From Clostridia bacterium (GTDB lineage Bacteria; Bacillota; Clostridia; Oscillospirales; CAG-272): a DNA stretch of 64,000 nucleotides. Under the pieces are notes generated by a model that worked only from the letters and a program-made list of their open reading frames with translations, was not told where the DNA came from and made no database searches. The position numbers were made by a program, and so were the translations under genes. This document shows, in pieces, positions 24,060 to 33,552 of this stretch; the first letter of the stretch is position 1, and every line of letters begins with the position of its first letter. Location of the stretch: positions 1 through 64,000 of the forward strand of contig JAFTSB010000023.1 of NCBI GenBank assembly GCA_017461945.1. The letters run 5' to 3'.

Positions 24060-25664
24060 TTATTGGTGAAAGCGAGCGATGATGGCAAGCGCAGTACGCA
24101 GCCCATCCAGTGCCGCGCTGGTGATACCTCCTGCGTAACCGGCACCCTCACCGGTGGGATAAACCAGATCCTCGCCGATGGCGGTGCGCGCCTCGCCGCG
24201 CAGAATGCGCACAGGAGAGGAGGTGCGGGTCTCAACGCCGGTCAATATGGCATCGGGCACGGCGTAGCCCTTCAGCTTGCGGTCAAAGGAGCGAAGACCG
24301 GCGGCAAGATTCTCTGCCACAAAGGGCGGCAAAACCTCACGCAGATCGGTCACACGGACGCGCCCATTGCCATAGGTGGGCTGGATGCGCGTGGGCTCAC
24401 TGCCCCGAAAGCCGTTTAAAAAGTCGCCAACGGTCTCAATGGGGGCATAATATTCTCCCCCACCTGCCCGATAGGCGGCACACTCCAGCTGACGCTGAAA
24501 CGCGATGGAGGAACGAACGTCTCCCCCCACATCAGCAGGAGAAACCGAAACCGCCACGGCGGCATTGGAGTTGCGGCCATCTCTGGCGTGATAGCTCATG
24601 CCATTGACCACAACCCCCTCCTCCTCGGAGGCGGCAGTCACTACTTCTCCGCCCGGGCACATGCAAAAAGTGTAGACACCACGTTCTCCCGTCGTATCGG
24701 AGAGGGCATATTCTGCAGGACCAAGGGCTGGATGGCCAGCGGCATCGCCGTACAATGCTTTATCAATATCCTCACGCAAATGCTCGATACGAACGCCCAC
24801 AGAAAAGGGCTTTGGCTCAAGGGAAAGGCGATGGTGCATCAGCATATCAAAGGTATCTCTTGCACTGTGGCCGATGGCCAGGATCAAGGCACCCGCCATC
24901 CACTCACCCTTGCTTGTTTGCACACGCACACCGTTGCTTTCCACGGTGTAATCGGTGAGGCAGGTGCGATACAGAACGGTACCGCCAAGATCGGCAATGC
25001 GCGTCAGAATCCCATCCACTACTACGCGCAGAATATCGGTACCCACGTGGGGTTTGGCACGGGTCATGATCTCGTGGGGAGCGCCGAATTCCACAAGGCG
25101 CTGCAGCACGTAGCTGCAAAGAGGGTCATTGACCCGTGTCACCAGCTTGCCATCGGAAAAGGTGCCGGCACCGCCGGCGCCGAATTGAATGTTGGACTCG
25201 GTATCCAGAACCCCCGACACACGAAACCGCTCGGTAGCGGCGGCGCGAGCTGTTACATCGTCGCCGCGATCGATAATCACGGGGCGATACCCCTCCTCGG
25301 CCAGCAACAACGCGGCAAACAGACCTGCCGGCCCCATTCCCACTACAAGGGGAGGGGCGATAAGAGGCGCATCGCCGCGCACCACAGCAGGCAGCTCCTC
25401 CACAAACTGCCGCGCGCCTGCGCGCGCGAGGGCGGTCTCGTCTACCGAAAAGGGCTGGGGGGAGGTGACCAGCACAGAACAGACCTGCTTGATCTCTCCC
25501 CTTTTGCGTGCGTCAAAAGACTTTTTATAAAGGCGAAAATGAAGCCCCGCGGTAAGAATACGCGCGCGCTTCATTTTCGCTTTTGCTATTCGAATGATCT
25601 CCTGCTCAGGGGCATCGAAGGGGGCGCTGATCCCAGAGCAGAGTAAGGATGTCAGCTCCATCAT
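24060..25664 (-). CDS. FAD-dependent dehydrogenase of the COG2509 type
   Basis: The 534 residues have an N-terminal helper region (EIIRIAKAKMKRARI) and a dinucleotide-binding fold VVGMGPAGLFAALLLAEEGY near residue 107. This is followed by FSDGKLVTRVNDP, VLAIGHSARDTF-like text (ALILAIGHSARDTFDML) and the C-terminal GEGAGYAGGITSAALDG, which closes the FAD site. This family usually follows cdaA-cdaR in Clostridia, as here. Its reaction is unknown. Its ATG overlaps the cdaR stop by four bases. The stop codon touches the last repeat unit. Confidence 0.88.
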   Translation of the reverse strand: MMELTSLLCSGISAPFDAPEQEIIRIAKAKMKRARILTAGLHFRLYKKSFDARKRGEIKQVCSVLVTSPQPFSVDETALARAGARQFVEELPAVVRGDAPLIAPPLVVGMGPAGLFAALLLAEEGYRPVIIDRGDDVTARAAATERFRVSGVLDTESNIQFGAGGAGTFSDGKLVTRVNDPLCSYVLQRLVEFGAPHEIMTRAKPHVGTDILRVVVDGILTRIADLGGTVLYRTCLTDYTVESNGVRVQTSKGEWMAGALILAIGHSARDTFDMLMHHRLSLEPKPFSVGVRIEHLREDIDKALYGDAAGHPALGPAEYALSDTTGERGVYTFCMCPGGEVVTAASEEEGVVVNGMSYHARDGRNSNAAVAVSVSPADVGGDVRSSIAFQRQLECAAYRAGGGEYYAPIETVGDFLNGFRGSEPTRIQPTYGNGRVRVTDLREVLPPFVAENLAAGLRSFDRKLKGYAVPDAILTGVETRTSSPVRILRGEARTAIGEDLVYPTGEGAGYAGGITSAALDGLRTALAIIARFHQ

Positions 25665-26056
25665 TCTGCGCTGACCGTAACGGTCAACTTGAGAGGGCTG
25701 ACAAGGCTGATCCCATCGGGCAGGATCAGATCGGCCTCGGTTACCTCGTAGGTGCCGGGGGCTGTAGCAGGCACACGGACCGCCACGAAATCGGTGGCGC
25801 GCAGATCAGCTACGCTGCCCTTGACCTCAAGGTGTGTGGTGGAAAAGCTGTAGGTATAACCTGCTGCCGGGTCGGCGACCTCCAGCAAGAAATAGTCGTT
25901 ATCGGTTCTACTCATGACCAAGAGCCACACGGCAAAGGCAAGCACGATGCAGACCAAGGCAGCGATCACGTCGGTCCATCGACTGCGACGGACCGCATAT
26001 TCCCCACTTTTCTGCTGCTCGCCCTCTTGGACAAGATCTATATTTTTACGATTCAT
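25661..26056 (-). CDS. cdaR: CdaR (YbbR-domain) regulator of diadenylate cyclase, single-domain form
   Basis: The 131 residues have one membrane helix (VIAALVCIVLAFAVWLLVM) and one YbbR-type extracytoplasmic domain (TTHLEVKGSVADLRATD, VRVPATAPGTYEV). B. subtilis CdaR has four YbbR repeats, so this is a minimal version. It sits 18 bases after cdaA, and its product likely controls CdaA activity at the membrane. Confidence 0.8.
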   Translation of the reverse strand: MNRKNIDLVQEGEQQKSGEYAVRRSRWTDVIAALVCIVLAFAVWLLVMSRTDNDYFLLEVADPAAGYTYSFSTTHLEVKGSVADLRATDFVAVRVPATAPGTYEVTEADLILPDGISLVSPLKLTVTVSAE

Positions 26057-26074
26057 ATTTACTCCTTGGAAACG

Positions 26075-26917
26075 TTAGCGTGTTGCTCCCTCTTGCTTGC
26101 CCAGCAGCTCAAAGAGCTTGCGGCGCAGAGAGACGGACGTAAATTCACGGAACAACTCACCCTTATAGGCAACGGAAATGGTTCCGGTCTCCTCCGAGAC
26201 CACGATGATCACGGAGTCACTTTGCTCGGATAAGCCGATGGCCGCGCGGTGACGGGTGCCAAGCCCCTTGAAAATATCAGTTTTTTCGGACAAAGGCAAG
26301 TAGCAACCTGCGGCGTAAATGCGGCCGCCGCGCACGATCAGGGCACCATCATGCAAGGGGGCCTTGTCAAAAAACACGGCGCGCAGCAGCTCGGGGGTAA
26401 GGTCGGCATTCAGGGTCGTGCCCGTGCGGATGTATTCACCGATACGGGTGGTACGCTCGATGACGATCAGAGCGCCCGTTTTGGAAAAGGACATATCCTT
26501 GACAGCCTCTACAATGGCATCCACACCTGCAGGCGCAAGGGTCATATCCTTATGCTCCACACCGATGGTCTTAAGACCACGGAAGGGCATGGAGCCCACG
26601 CGCTCCATAGCTGCGCGAAGCTCGGGCTGAAAGATAACGGCAAGAACAATGATGCCGTAACCAAAGAAGGTATTGAAGATATATCGCAGGGCGTACATAC
26701 CCAACAGCTCGCTGACGGCATAAATGGCCACCAGCATAACGAGACCCGCGATCAGTTTGCCCGCGCGACGGTCGCGCACGAACAAATAGAGCGCAAAAAA
26801 GATCAGGGCAAGGGCGCAAATATCCAAGATGTCGCGCCACCCGAACTCCCGGAAGGGAGCGTTAAAATATGTGAGAGAGAAGCCGCCCGAAAACAGCTTA
26901 TCAAAAAGTTCTTTCAT
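26075..26917 (-). CDS. cdaA: Diadenylate cyclase CdaA
   Basis: The 280 residues start with three membrane helices (ILDICALALIFFALYLFV and on), followed by the DAC domain with the signature DGALIV and GTRHRAAIG, the DGA and RHR motifs that bind ATP. It makes c-di-AMP from two ATP. It is the first gene of the cdaA-cdaR-COG2509 operon, with a good promoter upstream and no glmM in the stretch that follows. Confidence 0.95.
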   Translation of the reverse strand: MKELFDKLFSGGFSLTYFNAPFREFGWRDILDICALALIFFALYLFVRDRRAGKLIAGLVMLVAIYAVSELLGMYALRYIFNTFFGYGIIVLAVIFQPELRAAMERVGSMPFRGLKTIGVEHKDMTLAPAGVDAIVEAVKDMSFSKTGALIVIERTTRIGEYIRTGTTLNADLTPELLRAVFFDKAPLHDGALIVRGGRIYAAGCYLPLSEKTDIFKGLGTRHRAAIGLSEQSDSVIIVVSEETGTISVAYKGELFREFTSVSLRRKLFELLGKQEGATR

Positions 26918-27033
26918 TCAGTACCGCCTTTATATCTGTACAACACGGCAAAGCCGTGAAAAACGTATGTGTCAACAGCGCCGAGACGCCAGCGGAACAC
27001 CCCCAAAAAGGCTATCATCCGCTTATACTTTAT

Positions 27034-27062
27034 ATTATAACATACGTAAATAGAAATTGCAA
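27034..27062 (-). promoter_or_regulatory. Promoter of the cdaA operon
   Basis: On the minus strand TTGCAA (27057-27062) and TATAAT (27034-27039) are 17 bases apart. Confidence 0.7.
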
Positions 27063-27150
27063 ATATTTTTTGCGTGTTTTTTGCGGTTTTTTTAATGATT
27101 TTTGAGGAAATTTTTCCCACTTTGCCCCTGCACCGATTTTTGGCAAAATA

Positions 27151-27179
27151 TTGCAATTGGAAACGAAATGTGTTATAAT
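27151..27179 (+). promoter_or_regulatory. Promoter of the alcohol dehydrogenase operon
   Basis: TTGCAA at 27151-27156 and TATAAT at 27174-27179 are 17 bases apart. With the cdaA promoter it forms a divergent, AT-rich control region of about 300 bases (26918-27213) with no other gene. Confidence 0.75.
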
Positions 27180-27213
27180 ACAAGAGTAATCCATCTGACA
27201 CGGAGGAACTCAA

Positions 27214-28329
27214 ATGAACGCATCCTTCTATATGCCGACACGAGTGTTGGCGGGGCGCGGCGTGATCGCCGAGCATCGGGAGCTTTTATCCTTGGGCAAG
27301 CACGCCCTGATCGTCACCGGCAAGCACAGCGCCAAGCTTTGCGGTGCATTGGACGACGTGACTGCCGCCTTGGAATCCCTTGGCATCTCCTATACGATTT
27401 TTGACCGGATCACCGAAAATCCCCCTTTGATGACCTGCTATGATGGCGGTCAGCTTGGGGCTGGAAATAAGTCGGATTTTGTCATTGGTATTGGCGGTGG
27501 CTCTCCCCTGGATGCCGCCAAGGCCATTGCGGCTTTTGCGGCCAACCCCACCATTGCGCCCATGGAGATCTATCAGCCCGAAAGACGCATCGCTCATTCC
27601 CTGCCTCTGATTGCGATCCCAACCACGGCAGGCACCGGTAGTGAGGTCAATCCTTATGCGGTGCTGACCCTCCCCGACGGCGATCAGAAAAAGACCTTCA
27701 CCTGTGAGGATTCCTGGCCGAAAATTGCCTTTGTAGACCCGAAATATACCGATTCTCTGCCCTATGGCACCACCATCAGCACGGCATTGGATGCATTTGC
27801 TCACGCGATGGAATCCTATCTGTCGCCCAAAAGCACGGTGTTTTCTGAGGCGGCGGCGCTGTTTGCAGCCGAAAAGATCTGGGATGTACTTTCCCAATAT
27901 CCCGACACCTTTACCCCCGAAATGCGCAATGATCTGTCGGCCGCATCTACCGCAGCCGGCGCTGCCATCAGTGTGACCGGCACCGGCTTCCCCCACCCCT
28001 TGGGCTATAGCATTACCCTGTTGGACGGCATTCCCCACGGCCGCGCTTGCGCCGTGTTTGCAGCGGATTATATCACCTATAACGAAAAGACCGAGGTGGG
28101 CAAAGAACGCATCGCACGGTTCGCCGCCGCCATCGGAACCACCCCTAAGGTCATGAAAACCTATCTCCCTGCGCTGGCTGATGTAGAGCTGACCTTTACC
28201 GCTGAGGAGATCGAGCAGCGTGTGGCATTGATCGAAAATGCCAAGAACTATGTCAACAGCCCTTATGTGCTGAACAAGGAAGAAATGCGCGACATCTATA
28301 AGCGCTTGTTTGGAAAGAAAGGAAAATAA
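27214..28329 (+). CDS. Iron-containing alcohol dehydrogenase
   Basis: The 371 residues match group [21 protein letters not shown] (NAD-binding loop), [10 protein letters not shown], and the metal set with Asp and His in [14 protein letters not shown], then His in FPHPLGYS and PHGRACAV. A ribosome binding site (GGAGG) precedes the ATG. It reduces an aldehyde or oxidises an alcohol with NAD(P)H. Only two bases separate it from the AraD-like gene, so the pair may act on the same sugar-derived aldehyde, for example the product of an aldolase step; this is inference. Confidence 0.9.
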   Translation: MNASFYMPTRVLAGRGVIAEHRELLSLGKHALIVTGKHSAKLCGALDDVTAALESLGISYTIFDRITENPPLMTCYDGGQLGAGNKSDFVIGIGGGSPLDAAKAIAAFAANPTIAPMEIYQPERRIAHSLPLIAIPTTAGTGSEVNPYAVLTLPDGDQKKTFTCEDSWPKIAFVDPKYTDSLPYGTTISTALDAFAHAMESYLSPKSTVFSEAAALFAAEKIWDVLSQYPDTFTPEMRNDLSAASTAAGAAISVTGTGFPHPLGYSITLLDGIPHGRACAVFAADYITYNEKTEVGKERIARFAAAIGTTPKVMKTYLPALADVELTFTAEEIEQRVALIENAKNYVNSPYVLNKEEMRDIYKRLFGKKGK

Positions 28330-28331
28330 TC

Positions 28332-29036
28332 ATGCTGGAAGCACTGAAAAAAGAGGTTTACGAGGCCAATATGGCGCTTGTTAAGCACAATCTGATCGTA
28401 TTCACCTGGGGCAACGTCAGCGGCATTGACCGCGAGAAGGGTCTGTTTGTGATCAAACCCTCAGGCGTGGAATATGACAAGCTGACCCCCGACGACATGG
28501 TTGTGGTCGATCTGGAGGGCAATGTGGTAGAGGGCCGCTACAAGCCCTCGTCGGACACCCCCACGCACCTGGAGCTTTACAAAGCCTTCCCCACCCTTGG
28601 CGGCGTGACCCACACGCATTCCCTTTACGCCACCTCCTTTGCCCAAGCCGGTCGCGGTGTTCGCCCCTATGGCACCACCCACGGCGACTATTTTGACGGT
28701 GAGATCCCCTGCACCCGCAAAATGACCGCTGCCGAAATCAAAGGGGAGTACGAAAAGGAGACCGGCACGGTCATTATCGAGACCTTCCGCGAGCGCGGCA
28801 TGGATCCCGACCGTATGCACGCTGTTCTGGTCAATTCTCACGGCCCCTTCACTTGGGGCAAGAACGCCATGGCATCCGTGGAGGCTGCCGTGGTGCTGGA
28901 GACCGTTTCTCATATGGCGCTGAACACCGAAATGCTGGTTACCGCCGTGCAGGACGCCCCCCTGATGCAGGAGGCACTTTTGCGCAAACACTTTGACCGC
29001 AAGCACGGTCCCGGGGCCTATTACGGACAGGGTTGA
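28332..29036 (+). CDS. Class II aldolase / L-ribulose-5-phosphate 4-epimerase (AraD family)
   Basis: The 234 residues match Ara[37 protein letters not shown], the zinc histidines in [35 protein letters not shown], and a third His in NSHGPFTWG. The length and HGDYF motif favour the epimerase over fuculose or rhamnulose aldolases. It interconverts L-ribulose 5-phosphate and D-xylulose 5-phosphate. The arabinofuranosidase at 51-52.6 kb would supply L-arabinose, but no araA or araB is visible in this window. Confidence 0.85.
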   Translation: MLEALKKEVYEANMALVKHNLIVFTWGNVSGIDREKGLFVIKPSGVEYDKLTPDDMVVVDLEGNVVEGRYKPSSDTPTHLELYKAFPTLGGVTHTHSLYATSFAQAGRGVRPYGTTHGDYFDGEIPCTRKMTAAEIKGEYEKETGTVIIETFRERGMDPDRMHAVLVNSHGPFTWGKNAMASVEAAVVLETVSHMALNTEMLVTAVQDAPLMQEALLRKHFDRKHGPGAYYGQG

Positions 29037-29072
29037 TCACCTTAGAATCGTTTTGCGTGAAGGACACGAACA

Positions 29073-30089
29073 ATGGAAATCAACGGCACCAAATGTCACG
29101 AAACGCTGCGCCGAACCACAAAGCCGCTTTTGGCCTTTCAAAAAGGCTGCGACTTTGATGCTTGGCGCGGCGCGCTGAAAGAAAAATTCATGGAGCTGAC
29201 CGGTCTGAACGTCATTGCCGAGAACGCCTGTGCCCCCTCCCTTACCATTGAAAGTGACGAGCGAAAGCAGGGCTATCGGCAGATCCGCTTTGTGTTTTAT
29301 AGCGAGGTGGACGAGGCTGTCCCCTGCTATTTGCTGATCCCTGACACGGGCAAGGAGACATATCCCTTGGCCATTACCCTACAGGGGCATTCCACGGGCT
29401 TTCACAACTCTATCGGCGTGATCAAATACGAAAGGGACGCAAGCTATCAGCCCCGCGGCTGCTTTGGCCTGCAGGCCGTGGAGCAAGGATACATCTCACT
29501 TTGTATCGAACAGCGCGCCATGGGTGAGCGCAGAGTGCAAAGTGAGACCGAGCGCAAGCGCGGTTGTGAGTTTCAATCCCACAATGCCTTGATGTTGGGG
29601 CGCACCACCATCGGTGAGCGCGTATGGGACGTGAGCCGTGCCCTTGATGTGATCGCACAGCATTTCCCACAATGCGATATGGATAAAATTCTGATCACGG
29701 GCAACTCCGGGGGAGGCACCGCCAGCTTTTATGCCGCCTGCTACGACGAGCGCATCAAGGTCAGCGTGCCCAGCTGCGCCTTCTGCTCCTACACCTCCTC
29801 GATCATGTCCATGCACCATTGCACCTGCAATTTCATCCCCGGGGCACTGCGGCAATTTGAAATGGGCGACCTTGCCGCCCTGATCGCCCCCCGCAAGCTT
29901 GCCGTTGTGGCAGGCGAGCTGGATGCTATCTTCCCCATTGACGGCGTGCGAGAGGCCTTTGCCACGGCATCGGATATTTTCACCGCAGCAGGATGCGCCG
30001 AAAACCTTAGTCTGACCGTAACCCCCAAGAACCATTGGTGGTGTGCGGACATTGTATGGGATAAGATCCGGGAGATCACCGGGTGGTGA
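29073..30089 (+). CDS. Alpha/beta hydrolase, acetyl-xylan-esterase-like (AXE1/dienelactone hydrolase type)
   Basis: The 338 residues have the esterase fold: TLQGHSTGFHNS with a possible oxyanion strand, the nucleophile elbow GNSGGGTASF, the acid in VAGELDAIFPID, and the catalytic His in TPKNHWWC. The sequence between, SVPSCAFCSYTSSIMSMHH, is typical of AXE-like cytoplasmic esterases. There is no signal peptide. It is the last gene of the ADH-AraD-esterase operon, before a strong terminator. It could remove acyl groups from imported sugars. Confidence 0.75.
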   Translation: MEINGTKCHETLRRTTKPLLAFQKGCDFDAWRGALKEKFMELTGLNVIAENACAPSLTIESDERKQGYRQIRFVFYSEVDEAVPCYLLIPDTGKETYPLAITLQGHSTGFHNSIGVIKYERDASYQPRGCFGLQAVEQGYISLCIEQRAMGERRVQSETERKRGCEFQSHNALMLGRTTIGERVWDVSRALDVIAQHFPQCDMDKILITGNSGGGTASFYAACYDERIKVSVPSCAFCSYTSSIMSMHHCTCNFIPGALRQFEMGDLAALIAPRKLAVVAGELDAIFPIDGVREAFATASDIFTAAGCAENLSLTVTPKNHWWCADIVWDKIREITGW

Positions 30090-30103
30090 TTTTCTGAATA
30101 ACA

Positions 30104-30142
30104 AAAAAAGCGGAGACCGTTTGAAACGGTCTCCGCTTTTTT
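30104..30142. terminator. Bidirectional terminator
   Basis: AAAAAAGCGGAGACCGTT (left arm) pairs with AACGGTCTCCGCTTTTTT (right arm) around a very short loop. It ends both the esterase operon and the leftward oadA operon. Confidence 0.93.
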
Positions 30143-30148
30143 GCTATT

Positions 30149-31546
30149 TTAAACGCTGTGCACGCCGAGGGCGGCGTCGGCAGAGGTGGCATCCAGGCCG
30201 TATTTCTTGGCCTTGCGCGCCTCGAAGAACTTAAGAGCGACCTGCTCAAAGAGTGCGTAGGAAAGCACATCCTCATCCTGCTCGATATAGCCTGCGATCT
30301 TTTCGCGCAGGGCATCCAGCTCGGGGGAAAGTCTGTCAGCAGGGCGGCAGGTGATGGGCTCCTCGTCGCCGATGATCTGCTTGGTGAACTCGGGATCAAT
30401 GGGCATAGGAGTCTTGCCGTATTCGCCGCGAACGATACCCTTAAACTCCTTGGTGACCATTTTATAGCGCTGACCGCCGATAACATTCAGCACAGCCTGC
30501 GTACCAACGATCTGGGAGGAAGGAGTGACCAAGGGAGGATAACCCACATCAGCGCGAACGCGCGGCACCTCAGCCAGCACCTCAGGCAGAAGATCGGCCT
30601 TGCCGGCCTCAGCCAGCTGGCTCATCAGGTTGGAAAGCATGCCGCCGGGAACCTGGTACAACAGAGCGTTGACATCCACCTTCAGGGCCTTGGGATTGAG
30701 CTGACCGCTGGTCAGATACTTTTCACGCAAAGGCGCGAAATAACGGGTGATCTCGTCCAGCTTTTCCAAGGAAATGCCAGGGTCACGCTCGGTGCCCATC
30801 AAAGTAGCCACTAAGGGCTCTGTGGGGGGTTGAGAGGTACCCATGGAGAAGGGGGAGATGGCCGTATCGACAATATCAACGCCTGCCTCGATGGCCTTGA
30901 GCAATGTCATAGAAGCAAGACCTGCGGTAGCGTGAGTGTGCAATTGAATAGGCAGTGCGGTACTGGCCTTGAGGGTCTTGACCAGCTCATAGGCCTCGTA
31001 AGGCTTCAAAAGGCCGGCCATGTCTTTAATACAAATGGAATCGGCGCCCATTTCCTCCAGCTGCTTGGCATACTGCGCATAGTAATCCAACGTATAGCAA
31101 GGGCCGGTGGTATAGGAGAAGGCTGCCTGCACATGGCCCCCTTCTCTCTTGGTGGCATCAATAGCCGTTTTCAGATTGCGAGGGTCGTTGAGGGCGTCGA
31201 AAATGCGGATAATGTCGATACCGTTGGCAATAGACTTTTGCACGAAATAGGCAACAACATCATCGGAATAATGGCGGTAGCCCAGAATATTCTGACCGCG
31301 GAACAGCATCTGCAGCTTGGTATTTTTGACTTGATCACGGATCTTGCGCAGACGGTCCCAGGGATCCTCGTTCAAAAAGCGGAGACAGGCATCAAAGGTG
31401 GCGCCGCCCCATGCTTCCAAAGAGTGATAGCCGATCTCATCCATTTTGGCAAGGATGGGCAGCATCTCCTCGGTGGTCATACGGGTTGCAATCAGCGACT
31501 GGTGAGAGTCGCGCAATACGGTTTCTGTAATTTTGACTTTTGACAT
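30149..31546 (-). CDS. oadA: Oxaloacetate decarboxylase alpha / transcarboxylase 5S-type carboxyltransferase subunit
   Basis: The 465 residues have the TIM-barrel 5S carboxyltransferase: VLRDSHQSLIATRM, the carbamylated-lysine region ICIKDMAGLL, and metal-binding LHTHATAGLA, then the helical funnel domain. It lacks the biotinyl domain, which is encoded separately as the BCCP. In classic OadA the biotin domain is fused. It transfers CO2 between oxaloacetate (or pyruvate) and biotin. It is the last gene of the Na+ pump operon. Confidence 0.92.
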   Translation of the reverse strand: MSKVKITETVLRDSHQSLIATRMTTEEMLPILAKMDEIGYHSLEAWGGATFDACLRFLNEDPWDRLRKIRDQVKNTKLQMLFRGQNILGYRHYSDDVVAYFVQKSIANGIDIIRIFDALNDPRNLKTAIDATKREGGHVQAAFSYTTGPCYTLDYYAQYAKQLEEMGADSICIKDMAGLLKPYEAYELVKTLKASTALPIQLHTHATAGLASMTLLKAIEAGVDIVDTAISPFSMGTSQPPTEPLVATLMGTERDPGISLEKLDEITRYFAPLREKYLTSGQLNPKALKVDVNALLYQVPGGMLSNLMSQLAEAGKADLLPEVLAEVPRVRADVGYPPLVTPSSQIVGTQAVLNVIGGQRYKMVTKEFKGIVRGEYGKTPMPIDPEFTKQIIGDEEPITCRPADRLSPELDALREKIAGYIEQDEDVLSYALFEQVALKFFEARKAKKYGLDATSADAALGVHSV

Positions 31547-31564
31547 AATTTCACCTCATTCCAT

Positions 31565-32746
31565 TCACCATGCCCAGGACAGGAACACACCTGCGGCCAC
31601 GGCGGAGCCGATCACGCCGGCCACATTGGGGCCCATCGCGTGCATCAGCAGATAGTTGGTGGGGTCGATCTCCTGTCCCACCTTTTGAGAAACACGGGCA
31701 GCCATCGGCACGGCAGAAACGCCGGCAGAGCCGATCAAGGGGTTGATCTTGCCCTTGGTGGCATAGCACATCACCTTTGCAGTCAGCAAACCGCCGATGG
31801 TGGAAACGCAGAAGGCAGCAAGACCGCAACCGATGATGGCAAGCGTCTTGACATCCAGAAAATTCTCAGCAGTAGCGGTTGCACCCACGGAAAGACCAAG
31901 CAAAATGGTTACCAGATTGATCATTTCGTTCTGGGCCGTTTTGGAAAGGCGTTCGGTCACGCCGCTGACGTTCAGCAAATTACCAAACATCAAGCAGCCA
32001 ATCAACGGCACAGCACTGGGAACGATCAACCACACCACCACGGTGACAAGGATCGGGAAGCAGACCTTTTCTACCTTGGAGACCTGACGGGGCGTTTCCA
32101 TGCGAATGGCACGCTCCTTTTTGGTGGTCAGAAGCTTCATAAAGGGAGGTTGGATCATTGGAATCAGCGCCATATAGCTATACGCTGCAATGGCAATGGC
32201 ACCCAACAGCTGGGGCGCCAAGGTTTTGGCGGTCAGCACCGCCGTGGGGCCGTCTGCTCCGCCGATGATACCGATCGAAGCGGCCTCCTCGGGGGTAAAG
32301 AGCCCGGTCATCAGCGCCAACGCAAAGGCAACAAACACACCCAGCTGTGCGCCTGCACCGATCAACAGATAATGGGGCTTGGCGATCAAGGGACTGAAAT
32401 CGGTCATAGCACCGATGCCGATAAAGATGAGACAAGGATAGATGCCCAGCTTGACACCGATATACAGAAAGTCGATAATGCCACCATTGTGCAGCACATT
32501 GCTGTAATCAATGTCACCGGGGATCAAAAACATTTCGGGGTGGAACAGCTCTGCCCCCGGCAGGTTGGTCAACAGCATACCGATGGCAATAGGCAAAAGC
32601 AAAAGCGGCTCATACTTTTTAACCACGGCCAGATACACAAGTATGGCTGAAATTGCAAACATTACCAGCGTTTTCCACGTGTCGGCATTGCCGAACAAAG
32701 CAGAAAAGCCCGTGCTATTCAGAAAATTTTGAATGCTTTCTAACAT
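31565..32746 (-). CDS. oadB: Na+-translocating decarboxylase beta subunit (OadB/GcdB/MmdB)
   Basis: The 393 residues contain about ten membrane helices and the conserved GGADGPTAVLTAKTLAP, whose Asp is the Na+-linked carboxybiotin decarboxylation site. GLSVGATATAENFLDVKTL and SAGVSAVPMAARVSQK, the second Na+-site motif, are present. It decarboxylates carboxybiotin and exports Na+. It sits downstream of the BCCP gene and 18 bases before oadA. Confidence 0.94.
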   Translation of the reverse strand: MLESIQNFLNSTGFSALFGNADTWKTLVMFAISAILVYLAVVKKYEPLLLLPIAIGMLLTNLPGAELFHPEMFLIPGDIDYSNVLHNGGIIDFLYIGVKLGIYPCLIFIGIGAMTDFSPLIAKPHYLLIGAGAQLGVFVAFALALMTGLFTPEEAASIGIIGGADGPTAVLTAKTLAPQLLGAIAIAAYSYMALIPMIQPPFMKLLTTKKERAIRMETPRQVSKVEKVCFPILVTVVVWLIVPSAVPLIGCLMFGNLLNVSGVTERLSKTAQNEMINLVTILLGLSVGATATAENFLDVKTLAIIGCGLAAFCVSTIGGLLTAKVMCYATKGKINPLIGSAGVSAVPMAARVSQKVGQEIDPTNYLLMHAMGPNVAGVIGSAVAAGVFLSWAW

Positions 32747-32759
32747 AGGTAGACCGTCC

Positions 32760-33167
32760 TTAATTCAAGGTGATCAAAACCTCGTCGGTTGCAACGGTAG
32801 CGCCCTGTGCCACCTCAACGCTGGCAACAACGCCGTCAGCAGGAGAGGCAATATCGTTTTCCATTTTCATAGCCTCAAGCACCAACAAAACGTCGTCTTT
32901 TTTCACGGCCTGGCCGGGCTTAACATTGATGCGGACAATGGTACCGGGCATAGGAGCGTTTACAGAAACGGCGCCGGCAGCACCGCCTGCGGGAGCGACG
33001 GCAGGTGCAGGTGTGGGAGCAGCCACGGGAGCGGGAGCAGCCACGGGAGCGGGAGCAGCCACGGGAGCAGGAGCAGCCACGGGAGCAGGGGCTACAGCAC
33101 CGGCAGCGGTCTCCTCTACGGTAACATCATAGGCAACGCCATTGACGGTAATGCGATACGTTTTCAT
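32760..33167 (-). CDS. Biotin carboxyl carrier protein of the Na+ decarboxylase
   Basis: The 135 residues begin with a short beta region (YRITVNGVAYDVTVEE), then a long Ala-Pro linker (repeat unit VAAPAP), then a lipoyl/biotinyl domain with VLEAMKMEND, whose Lys carries biotin. It shuttles CO2 between the carboxyltransferase(s) and OadB. The mobile linker is typical of GcdC/MmdC. It lies between oadG-like and oadB. Confidence 0.95.
   Translation of the reverse strand: MKTYRITVNGVAYDVTVEETAAGAVAPAPVAAPAPVAAPAPVAAPAPVAAPTPAPAVAPAGGAAGAVSVNAPMPGTIVRINVKPGQAVKKDDVLLVLEAMKMENDIASPADGVVASVEVAQGATVATDEVLITLN
33005..33098. repeat. Short tandem repeats coding the Ala-Pro linker
   Basis: GGGAGCGGGAGCAGCCAC-type 18-base units recur four times in the BCCP gene. 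They encode the VAAPAP linker. Such a repeat may vary in copy number. Confidence 0.8.
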
Positions 33168-33187
33168 AATATTTAACCAGACCTTTC

Positions 33188-33547
33188 TTATTTTCGTTTT
33201 GAGACGGTATTGACCTTTTGGAAGGCCACCACACGGAAAGCAGGCACAACGCCGCTGTTTTCTTCAGCAAGCGTGGCAGCGACAGCGGCGGTGATCACGG
33301 CGATCAGTGCATCATTGGTGGCAGGGGCAACAGGCGCGGTAGGAGCGGGAGCGGCAACAGGGGGCGTTGGTGTCGGCTGGCTTCCCTGCTGATTGGGCAG
33401 ATAGCCCGAGATCAGCTTGCGGAACAGCATCAGCACAACCATCAGTGTGATCAGCGCGCCGAAAACAGCGCTAATACCGATGAGAAGGACCTGCCCTGCA
33501 TATGCAGTACGCTCGCCAAAGCTCATAGCAAGTGCAGTATTGATCAT
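33188..33547 (-). CDS. OadG/MmdD-like small membrane subunit
   Basis: The 119 residues have one membrane helix (VLLIGISAVFGALITLMVVLML), then a Pro/Thr/Ala-rich linker (PTPTPPVAAPAPTAPVAPA) and a short C-terminal domain (LIAVITAAVAATLAEENSG). This is the plan of OadG/MmdD, which anchors and assembles the complex. It begins six bases after the carboxyltransferase stop. Confidence 0.8.
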   Translation of the reverse strand: MINTALAMSFGERTAYAGQVLLIGISAVFGALITLMVVLMLFRKLISGYLPNQQGSQPTPTPPVAAPAPTAPVAPATNDALIAVITAAVAATLAEENSGVVPAFRVVAFQKVNTVSKRK

Positions 33548-33552
33548 AAGCC

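Noticed and set aside
23730..24419. 229-residue plus-strand frame across the repeat region
   Set aside because: It owes its length to the repeats, has no ribosome binding site and runs into the opposite strand of the FAD protein gene.
31640..32650. Long plus-strand frame opposite oadB
   Set aside because: The minus frame has all OadB motifs. The plus frame is rich in Gly, His and Gln, as expected of an antisense reading.
33005..33098. Mobile or regulatory repeat in the BCCP gene
   Set aside because: The repeats are in frame and simply encode the flexible Ala-Pro linker typical of this protein.
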